Source of the DNA: Liquorilactobacillus sucicola DSM 21376 = JCM 15457
GTDB taxonomy: Bacteria > Bacillota > Bacilli > Lactobacillales > Lactobacillaceae
Length of the DNA stretch: 64,000 nucleotides
Assembly: GCF_000612445.1 (NCBI RefSeq)
Contig: NZ_BALC01000006.1
Span: 62,001-126,000, forward strand
Reading direction: 5' to 3'
Under the pieces are notes generated by a model. The model searched no databases, had not been told where the DNA came from, and saw only the letters and a program-made list of their open reading frames with translations. Each line of letters starts with the position of its first letter. Within the stretch, counting starts at the first letter, position 1. The translations under genes were made by a program, and so were the position numbers. Below are positions 56,902 to 64,000 of the stretch, one piece after another.

Positions 56902-58584
56902 TCAATGCGCAGCTGAAAGAGTGGGATTGGAAACTGTCAGATTCCAAGAAATCGTTGTCCCGTAACTTTTGCCAGCATTGACAGTTTTGTTCTGAACACC
57001 ACTTGGAAACGCGAGGCTACTCTGGATTGAAGTGGAAAAAGCCGCAGGAGTAGTGGAACTTCCAGCGTAGATAACTTGCGGACCATTTCCAAGATTTGCT
57101 CCGTTTAGTGCTAGAGTGGACTTCAGACTATTACCGGCATCGTCAGTAAAAGGTCGTGTTTGTTCAGCTGTTAAGTGCCATGAGTGATTCGCATTTTTGA
57201 CAGCTATTTTTCCTTGAGCGGTATAATTTTTGGTCGAATCACCATTTGCGATGACACGGACTGGAATGGAACCAAAATCAAAAGCTGCTGGTACACTGAC
57301 CAATTCTGGTGTTGTTTGTGGAACAGGATTGATGCTAATCTGTGCCCTATTTGAGGCAGCAACGATATTCCATGGATACCATTTTTGACAGTTGTTTGCA
57401 TAGACTACCAGCTGGAGCGATAGGGGCTTGTGATCCCTCGTGGCCTGCACCGCTTGTGTGATGAAATTATTATCATTGTCCGCATCTTTAATCTCTAGTT
57501 TGGTAGGAGATGAACTATCACGCAGTGGGCCAGCGGCATTGGCTACACCGGGGATGGCGCCGAGATATACTGGTTTATCAGAGTCTTCAGGCCAGTAAAA
57601 CCAAGTGTACCAATAGTATTTGTTGGGAGCGAGGTTGTTGAATAACTGTGACAGCGCAGATGGGTCAAGGGCATCGTTCCAGATGTTATTTGCGGTCAAT
57701 CCCTTGGTACGACTGACAGATTCATTGCTGTTAATAGCTTTCAGACCTCCCAGATACAAGTTTTTGGTATCATAATTGCTACCTGATTGTACTTTTAACT
57801 CAAGTGGGAAGCCAAAATTTTGAGTGTCAGTATTAACTTTTGTGAGGAGACTTTGAAGCGGAACATTGAATTTAGTTAGGGCTTTACCAGTTGAATCAAC
57901 GGATGACTTTCCATTGTTAAGGAAAGTCGCATTGAGGTCTGCTATGCTATCAGATGAAGCAGACCATTGAGCCGGATCAGTCGTTCCATTCGGTGTGACT
58001 TGAGCAGACGCAGAATTGTACTGTTCATTAGAACCCAAAATACTGTTAGGAGCAGATGTTATATGTATCTGGGAAGAAGAAATCTGCCCAGAAATGATGT
58101 TTGAATAATATGTTACTTGCTGACACCATGGATTATTGTACGCATTGACTCCTACAAAATAGTCCTTACGCATGTTGTCTAGAAGCCAGCTGCTATTTTT
58201 GAATTGCGAGATATTCACAGTGTAAGCCAGCTCTGAATAAGCTCCATTTTCTTTATGTGTATAGCTGGCTTGGTCGGTCACCCATGTAGGAGTATTGAAG
58301 TTGTCGTAGCCTGTAAAGATAGTGACGTCAATTTTATTGTTATACTTAACGTTTTGATAACTGATAACAACGCTGAATTTTAAGTATGTTTGTCCATTTT
58401 CAGAAATGGTATAAGGTTGAGTGGTAAAACCAGCTTTGCCAGCAGCAAGATCCCCAGCAGGGGTTGCTCTTGGGGTGGCCGATGCTGTGACCTGTTTGCT
58501 TAAAACAATAATTGAAAAAAGAAAGGCGCACAAAAATAAAAGCAAAAGTTTTAATTTTGTTTTGTGCAAGCTGCAAGTAAGCAT
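56902..58584 (-). CDS. Large WxL-domain surface protein
   Basis: About 560 residues. Signal peptide (about 1-35), a long N-terminal beta-rich region (about 40-420) rich in Asn, Tyr and Trp (YYWYTWFYWPEDSDKPVYLG) that resembles no domain I can name, then a C-terminal WxL domain with SWHLTAEQTRPF and ISWNLTVSN. Large WxL proteins expose a ligand or enzyme region held to peptidoglycan by the WxL domain. ATG 58584 has GAGGTG upstream; GTG 58593 lies in that SD. Confidence 0.82.
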   Translation of the reverse strand: MLTCSLHKTKLKLLLLFLCAFLFSIIVLSKQVTASATPRATPAGDLAAGKAGFTTQPYTISENGQTYLKFSVVISYQNVKYNNKIDVTIFTGYDNFNTPTWVTDQASYTHKENGAYSELAYTVNISQFKNSSWLLDNMRKDYFVGVNAYNNPWCQQVTYYSNIISGQISSSQIHITSAPNSILGSNEQYNSASAQVTPNGTTDPAQWSASSDSIADLNATFLNNGKSSVDSTGKALTKFNVPLQSLLTKVNTDTQNFGFPLELKVQSGSNYDTKNLYLGGLKAINSNESVSRTKGLTANNIWNDALDPSALSQLFNNLAPNKYYWYTWFYWPEDSDKPVYLGAIPGVANAAGPLRDSSSPTKLEIKDADNDNNFITQAVQATRDHKPLSLQLVVYANNCQKWYPWNIVAASNRAQISINPVPQTTPELVSVPAAFDFGSIPVRVIANGDSTKNYTAQGKIAVKNANHSWHLTAEQTRPFTDDAGNSLKSTLALNGANLGNGPQVIYAGSSTTPAAFSTSIQSSLAFPSGVQNKTVNAGKSYGTTISWNLTVSNPTLSAAH

Positions 58585-58719
58585 TTTTCTCACCTCAAAA
58601 TTGTTTTTAGAAAATGTCTTTTGTCAGATAGACTGACGAAATAAATTTGGCTCATACAGCATACAGTGAGTATAAAATTACTAAGAATTATACATAGCCT
58701 TTGGCGATACTTAATGTTC

Positions 58720-59787
58720 CTAATCTTTTTCTGTATGCGAAGAGTTAGCTTTTTTCTTATTTGCTGAGCGGCGTCCAATGAAGAATGCAAGCAGGAAGAT
58801 CAGCAGGACGAGCAGTGCACCTAATAATATCCATAGCCATGTCCAATTACGTTCGATATTGGCTTTTTTGTTGACGTTTGAGGCCTCAGCGCGGTTGATA
58901 TTGAAGTTGCGATCGAAAACCCACTTGTACTTGCCAGAAGTGGCAGTGAGATGCATGTGGTATCTCCCAACTTTCATTGAGTCATTGCGCCAATTGATGG
59001 AATAGTCAAAGTTTGAATTAGGTGCCATCCCAAGATTCTTTTGGGTTGAACGGTAAAGAACTTTACTGCCAGCGCGTCTAGATATCTCGCCTACTAGTTG
59101 CAATCTTTTGATCATGGCAGGACGGGTATTTTCAAGGTTGACTTTCGTAGCTGCACTGAAGTTAGCGGTGTCCTGAATACCAGCCGAAATTTTATTCATC
59201 TTCATTTTTGGTGCCACCGGCGTCTGTGTATCTTCGCGTAGCACGATGCCCAATGCTAAAGCGTAGCGATTTCTAATCGTCATGCCTTTCTGATTGGTTT
59301 GTTGTGCGGCCGAGGTCTGATCATCTAGGAAATATAATGCACCTTCTAGTATCCCATGAAATTTTTGCTGTGGCATTTTAAGGGAAAACGTTAATGTCTT
59401 TGTTTCGTGTGGTGCTAAAATGATTTTCTGTGGTCGGCCTAGTATCTCAGAGAGGAGAAAAGGAGCCCGACTAAGGCGGTTGAGCTTATTTTTGTCATAT
59501 GCTTCAACACCGGCATTGCTGGTGTAACCTGTATTCGGATAGACCGTGACCTTTTTTTGCGCACTGGTCAGATTTTGAATCTGCACACTAATATCTTGTG
59601 CCTGTCCTGGTGTGACCTTTAAATCGAAATAGGAAGCATTTTTGTTGAATTGGTTAGGGGGCGTAACAGCGGCAACAGTAAAGCCAGCTCCTTCAGCATG
59701 AACTGGAGGCGTTTTTAAGCATATAAGTGAAATTAGGCACGTCATCAACGATAAGGTCATAATGAAAAAATTTTTTCTTGAATTCAA
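58720..59787 (-). CDS. WxL-interacting protein (DUF916/DUF3324), membrane anchored
   Basis: About 355 residues. Signal peptide (about 1-30, TPPVHAEGAG), DUF916 (QFNKNASYFDLKVTPGQAQD, VYPNTGYTSNAGV), DUF3324 (KMKMNKISAGIQD), then a membrane helix TWLWILLGALLVLLIFLLAF and a basic/Ser tail. This is the standard WxIP architecture. TTG 59787 has GGGAG eight bases before it; ATG 59802 is possible but its own codons form that SD. Confidence 0.87.
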   Translation of the reverse strand: MNSRKNFFIMTLSLMTCLISLICLKTPPVHAEGAGFTVAAVTPPNQFNKNASYFDLKVTPGQAQDISVQIQNLTSAQKKVTVYPNTGYTSNAGVEAYDKNKLNRLSRAPFLLSEILGRPQKIILAPHETKTLTFSLKMPQQKFHGILEGALYFLDDQTSAAQQTNQKGMTIRNRYALALGIVLREDTQTPVAPKMKMNKISAGIQDTANFSAATKVNLENTRPAMIKRLQLVGEISRRAGSKVLYRSTQKNLGMAPNSNFDYSINWRNDSMKVGRYHMHLTATSGKYKWVFDRNFNINRAEASNVNKKANIERNWTWLWILLGALLVLLIFLLAFFIGRRSANKKKANSSHTEKD

Positions 59788-59844
59788 AACTTGTTCTCCC
59801 ATATGTTTCTAGGTTTTTGGCGTTAAGCTGAAACAACGTTTTAA

Positions 59845-60465
59845 TTAATCTGCTGCGGTGTTGCTGAGAGTCCAGTTTATAGTGGCTGAGTAAGTTCCAG
59901 CGCTGACATTAGTAGATTGAGGGATAGAGAGTTCCGTTCCCTTGTTGGTAGTTGCAGTTGCAGTGCTGACGCCTCGCTCTTTACCATTTGAGTGCCAGAC
60001 TTGTTGGGACGCACTTCCGATCGAAGCTCCCTTGATGTCATCAGCCGCCGTAGTTTTGCTATCTTTATCGGCATAAAGTGTGATGGTTCCATCTAGGCTG
60101 GAATTGTTTCCATTGTTGAATTTAGATAGCTGCGCATTGATTGACCAATCTGTAGTTGCATCACTACCACGATAATCTTCAACCTGCAACGGATTTTGAG
60201 CATTAGCTAAATTTAGTGTTGCACCTTTAGTAGCAATTTCTTTTACGTTGGTACCTTGGAAAGTAAGATCTGGTGCATTTACGAATTTAAGGCCAGTAGG
60301 ATTGTTATCGGAATCACCATCACCAGCCTTTACTTGAAATTCAGCTTTTGTATCTGGAACGGAAGATGTGGTTCCAGCGTTGTCTGCTTGAACATTTCCG
60401 ATATTTAGAGCAAACGCTGCACTTAAAGTAATGCCTGAAAGTACGAGTATTTTTTTTATGTCCAT
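59845..60465 (-). CDS. WxL-domain surface protein
   Basis: 206 residues. Signal peptide (1-27, ending NVQADN), then a WxL domain: QVEDYRGSDATTDWSINAQL (first motif, WSI) and ATINWTLSNTAAD (WTL). AAGGGG lies before ATG 60465. First gene of the minus-strand cluster WxL, WxIP, large WxL, WxL, WxIP. Confidence 0.92.
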   Translation of the reverse strand: MDIKKILVLSGITLSAAFALNIGNVQADNAGTTSSVPDTKAEFQVKAGDGDSDNNPTGLKFVNAPDLTFQGTNVKEIATKGATLNLANAQNPLQVEDYRGSDATTDWSINAQLSKFNNGNNSSLDGTITLYADKDSKTTAADDIKGASIGSASQQVWHSNGKERGVSTATATTNKGTELSIPQSTNVSAGTYSATINWTLSNTAAD

Positions 60466-60518
60466 GATAAATATCCCCTTTTTAATTAAAAATAAAAAGT
60501 TAATTGTTAACGCTTAGA

Positions 60519-60547
60519 AATATAGCATGGTTTTTCTGAGAATACAA
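60519..60547 (-). promoter_or_regulatory. Promoter of the WxL cluster
   Basis: Minus strand -35 TTGTAT (60542-60547), 17-bp spacer, -10 TATATT (60519-60524). An A/T-tract region (60548-60610) sits just upstream and could act as an UP element. Confidence 0.65.
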
Positions 60548-60686
60548 GGAAAATTTAATTAAAAATATATCTTTTTTTAAAAAAAGCTTAAAAAAGATAA
60601 TAAATAGCCGATTATAGGCATTTAATTTGAAATAGAGTTAAAAAAATAGCAATAAAAAGTTTTGAATTCGCTTACTCAACTTGAAA

Positions 60687-60709
60687 GTGATACACTTGTG
60701 ATACACAAA
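60687..60709 (+). promoter_or_regulatory. Direct repeat upstream of the LevR-type gene
   Basis: GTGATACAC occurs twice (60687-60695, 60698-60706). The second extends to GATACACAAA, which is also found at 63663-63672 beside the sigma-54 promoter. Possible regulator site. Confidence 0.4.
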
Positions 60710-60732
60710 CTTTTGATGGAGGTACGGTGTGG

Positions 60733-63593
60733 ATGACAAGACGTGAAAAAATTTTAGATTACTTGGATAGTCAGACTGAAAATGCTACTAAAAGTGCTAC
60801 AACCAAGCAAATTGCTGAAGCACTGGGAATTTTGCGACCTAATGTCAGTAAAGAACTCAATCAGTTGGTCAGAGAAGGCAGAGTGGAGAAAAAAATTGGT
60901 CGTCCAGTCCGTTATTTTATTTTCAAAACAGATAATTTGGACGAAACTGTTGCATTGGAACGGAAACCTAATATTGGTTTTGCTGGCAGTACCGCGATTG
61001 CAAATGATGCGGGAATTGATAATGAACTTTCCAAGATGAGTGAGACCGGTGATGTCTTTGCAAATATGATCGGAGCACATGACAGTTTGAAAAATCAGAC
61101 TGAGCAGGCAAAGGCAGCGCTACTTTACCCGCCACATGGTTGAACACACTGATTATTGGTCCGACTGGCTCAGGAAAAACATATTTTGCTAATAAGATGT
61201 ATCGCTTTGCCTTAACAAAAGAAATCGTTGTGAAAAAAGGATTCACTACGTTTAATTGTGCTGATTATGCCCACAACCCGCAGTTGTTGATGTCGCATTT
61301 GTTTGGTTATGTTAAAGGGGCTTTCACGGGTGCTAATGAGGATAAGGATGGGCTTATCCAAGAAGCTGATGGTGGGATGCTGTTCTTGGATGAGGTACAT
61401 CGCCTTCCACCTGAAGGGCAGGAAATGATTTTTTATTTTATGGATCACGGGACATATAGTAGATTGGGTGAAACTGCCAAAACACATCATGCGGATGTAA
61501 GGCTGATCTGTGCAACGACGGAAGATCCGGAAAGTGCCTTGCTGCAAACCTTTGTGCGCAGAATTCCGGTCACGATTCAACTGCCAGCTTTTGCACAAAG
61601 AAGTGCACGTGAAAAACTACAGTTGTTGCAACGTCTGTTGACACTTGAAGCCAATCGGATACATAAGAATATCCGCTTGAGTGAGGATGTAGTTCAAGCA
61701 CTGTTAGGCAGTGTGACCTACGGAAACGTAGGTCAGTTAAAGTCGAATGTGCAATTGGTTTGTGCACAGGGATTCTTAAATAGTATGCAGAATAAGGATG
61801 AAATTAAACTAAGATTTGACCAATTACCGCCAAATATTAAGGATGGGTTATCACATCTAGCGAATAATCGGCAGGAACTTGGGAAGTTAACACGATTACT
61901 GGAACCCATGATGCTTATCAAGCCGAACTTTAAACGTGGGATGCCCGAAATCGATAGTTATGAACTTCCATATAATCTATACGAAATAATTGGAGATAAG
62001 GCGGCTTTGCTGAAAGATGAAGGTTTGGATCAAGCATCAATTAATAATTTTATAATGACAGATATCAATCTGCACCTTAAGTCGTTTTATCGTCAAGGGA
62101 AACTAGACAAAACGGTAAATAGCCTAGGTGAGATAGTTGATCGGGAAATCATTGATCTGACAAAAGAAATTCAGCAGTTTCTCCGCGAAAAGGAGAATTA
62201 TCCAGTAAGAGAAAGCTTTATTTATGCCATGAGCCTTCATATAAGTTCATTTATTAAACGCATTCAGTCAGGCAAGCCTTTGCGTAACATGTCAACTGAT
62301 TTAGTGTCAATGGTGCATGACTATCCTGGGGAGTTGCAGATTGCTGGGAAGATTAAAAAAATAGTTGAAGAACACTATCGTTTCCCTATACCGCAATCTG
62401 AGGTGTATTACATGGCAATTCTGCTAGCTTCTCTACGTTCTGAACCCAAGACAGGGAAAGTTGGAATTGTGGTAGCTGCTCACGGAAACAGTACAGCTTC
62501 ATCAATGGCACAGGTTGTATCTCAACTGTTGTCGGTAGATAATATTGCTGCGTACGATATGCCATTAGAGATGAGTCCTAAAGTTGCGTTGGATGGTATT
62601 GCTGCTCAAGTTAAAAATGTTAATCGCGGGAATGGAGTCCTGTTGCTGGTGGATATGGGTTCACTTAGCACTTTTAGCAGCAAACTCAGTAAGAAAACCA
62701 ATACTCATGTTAAAACAATTGATATGGTAACAACAGCGATGGTTCTAGAGGCAGCACGAAAAACGGCCTTAATTGATAGTAGCCTTGAAATTGTTTATCG
62801 GGAGCTGCGTGAATTCGCAGGTTACTCACGTACTCTTGGCAAAACACAAACAGAAAATGAGCATGGAGCTGCGGCACTAGCAACACAAAAAAGTAAAGCG
62901 ATAATCGCAATCTGCTCAACTGGTGAAGGAACCGCTAAAAAAATCAAAGAATTACTTGATAAGATTTTGATTGATAATCTGATTGATGATATTACGGTCA
63001 TTACAGTTTCTGTCGTAGGAATGAAAGAAAAAATAACTGAAGTTCAACGTAAGTTTCAAATTGTGGCAGCAACAGGAGTTGTTAAGCCGGAGCTCACAGT
63101 CCCGTTTGTTTCATTGGAGAATTTGCTACAAGGTGGAGGAGAAAGTTTTGTCAGCTTGATAGAGCAAATCAATGATCGAAGTTTGAACAGTCCTTATTCT
63201 TTAGAGCAATCGGAATTATTGACGGAAAAAACAGTCCAAAAATACTTAGGACAGTATTTTACTTTCATCAATCCTGTAAAAATCACCAAGGTATTGTGGG
63301 ATTATTGCAACTTTATCCAGCAACATAGCGTTGTTACAATGTCGAATGCTTTTAAGATTAGTTTGATCATGCATCTAGGTGGAGCTATTGAACGTCACCT
63401 GACACGTTCTGAGATGAGTGTTGACGAACAGAGATTATCCGAAATCAAAACAGATAAAATGTATTCTATAATCAAGCAAGCAAATGAGTTTCTGAATAGA
63501 ACTCTGAATATAACACTTTCAGATGCCGAAACTTACTATATTGTTGCTTTGTTTGATACAGAAAAGAAGAAATCTAATACACTGCAGAAGTAA
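60733..63593 (+). pseudogene. LevR/ManR-type sigma-54-dependent activator with PRDs, frameshifted
   Basis: About 953 residues if repaired. An N-terminal winged helix (residues 1-65) is followed by the AAA+ sigma-54 activator domain: Walker A GPTGSGKT, the sigma-54 contact loop GAFTGA, and LFLDEVHRLP. Then PRD1, an EIIA-Man-like domain (VGIVVAAHGNSTASSMA with His), an EIIB-like part (IIAICSTGEGTAKKI with Cys) and PRD2. At 61140-61141 GGTTG should be GGTTTG, giving PHGLNTLIIGPTG. It should activate the adjacent mannose-family PTS from its -24/-12 promoter. GGAGGT precedes ATG 60733. Confidence 0.88.
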
Positions 63594-63627
63594 TACACTA
63601 AAAATAGTGTATTACTTCTGCTTTTTT
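63584..63627 (+). terminator. Terminator of the LevR-type gene
   Basis: Perfect stem GCAGAAGTAATACACTA / TAGTGTATTACTTCTGC with an AAAA loop, then TTTTTT. The left arm covers the last codons of the gene. Confidence 0.9.
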
Positions 63628-63675
63628 GTTTACAAAGCCCCTAGAGTTCAACTTCGATAGACGATACACAAAAGT

Positions 63676-63691
63676 TGGCATGTAAATTGCT
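63676..63691 (+). promoter_or_regulatory. Sigma-54 (-24/-12) promoter of a mannose-family PTS
   Basis: TGGCATGTAAATTGCT matches TGGCAC-N5-TTGCA/T with GG and GC ten bases apart. The activator gene lies immediately upstream. Confidence 0.85.
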
Positions 63692-63863
63692 TATGTTAAG
63701 TGTGGTTGCTTTGGGCTGTCATTAGCTTGCTCTTCTTTTGCTAGATTTGGTTAGGCTATATGTGATGATTGTTTGAAGAAAACCGCAAGCTGAAACTCAC
63801 CCCTGTGATGGAAGTAGGTGTGAGTGTGAGGCAACGCTGTGTTGGGAATGATGGTGAATTTGT

Positions 63864-64000
63864 ATGACGATGGAAGTGCAATTACTACGTATTGACAGTC
63901 GGCTGCTGCATGGACAGGTTGCTACAAATTGGGCAAAAGCACTCAATATCGATCGTATTTTGGTTGTTTCAGATCGTGTAGCGCAAGATGTGATGCGCAA
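63864..64000 (+). CDS. PTS mannose-family EIIB component, 3' end outside window
   Basis: 45 codons are visible. RIDSRLLHGQVATNWAKAL carries phosphorylatable His16, and the next strands ILVVSDRVAQD match EIIB-Man. It is probably the first gene of a mannose/glucose (Mpt-type) operon under the sigma-54 promoter. ATG 63864 or 63870 could start it; the SD is weak (GGTGAA). Confidence 0.85.
   Translation, partial: MTMEVQLLRIDSRLLHGQVATNWAKALNIDRILVVSDRVAQDVMR

Overview
The window looks like a low-GC Gram-positive chromosome of the family Lactobacillaceae. The supporting content is WxL-domain surface-protein genes, mannose-family PTS genes with a LevR-type activator, a mannitol PTS operon with a PRD regulator, purine deoxynucleoside salvage by a deoxyribosyltransferase and a deoxynucleoside kinase, cytochrome bd with only the last quinone steps, a T-box leader, and strong AGGAGG-type ribosome binding sites. 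I cannot fix the genus. No rRNA, tRNA, CRISPR array, insertion sequence or prophage was seen.

Layout. 1-4266: a flavoprotein cluster (a flavin reductase/FAD/FMN-binding fusion cut by the window edge, an NADPH-FMN reductase with a PAS-like domain, and ApbE). 4642-5754: a membrane-anchored sugar-dehydrogenase-like propeller. 5882-10956 (minus): an RpiR regulator, a GH13 oligo-1,6-glucosidase and a mannose-family PTS in one operon with a cre site in the promoter. 11226-15053: an amino acid antiporter divergent from a frameshifted ornithine-type decarboxylase. 15240-16631: deoxynucleoside salvage. 16726-21847: CPBP protease, UspA, a GlnP-like ABC protein, a frameshifted EEP nuclease and UppP. 22078-23438 (minus): a T-box leader, a 37-codon small ORF and an MhpD-family gene. 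23581-26854: a lipoprotein, then ahpC with an AhpF-like reductase behind a PerR-like box. 27142-31537: an alpha/beta hydrolase, a ROK fructokinase, a semialdehyde dehydrogenase and aroD. 31978-37539: mtlA-mtlR-mtlF-mtlD. 37890-39707: glmS. 40221-49579: the aerobic respiration block (cydABDC, polyprenyl diphosphate synthase, menA, ndh). 49794-54018: a beta-hydroxyacid dehydrogenase, a YdcZ-type membrane protein, an OFA-type transporter and Hsp20. 54645-60465: a WxL/WxIP surface cluster. 60733-64000: a LevR-type sigma-54 activator, then a -24/-12 promoter and the start of a second mannose-family PTS.

Three window-wide patterns stand out. First, nine genes are broken by ten single-base shifts, and nearly all of these are one missing base in a short run. 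This suggests sequencing error, although four fall in cydA, cydD and cydC. Second, a roughly 110-bp imperfect-palindrome repeat recurs between genes, usually directly before a GGGGCTGTGCCAAAA-type terminator hairpin and downstream of the neighbouring gene. Third, regulatory sites can be read directly: cre boxes overlapping the -35 of both complete sugar operons, a PerR-like box at ahpC, a CtsR-like box at hsp20, a probable isoleucine T-box, and a sigma-54 promoter.

How the genes may work together: the sugar systems feed glycolysis through fructose-6-phosphate and glucose-6-phosphate (mtlD, ROK kinase, glmS branch). Ndh, a menaquinone made by prenylating imported precursor, and cytochrome bd would form a minimal respiratory chain, which also needs external haem. 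The ApbE-linked flavoproteins are probably a soluble NAD(P)H-driven route to reduce an unknown organic acceptor.
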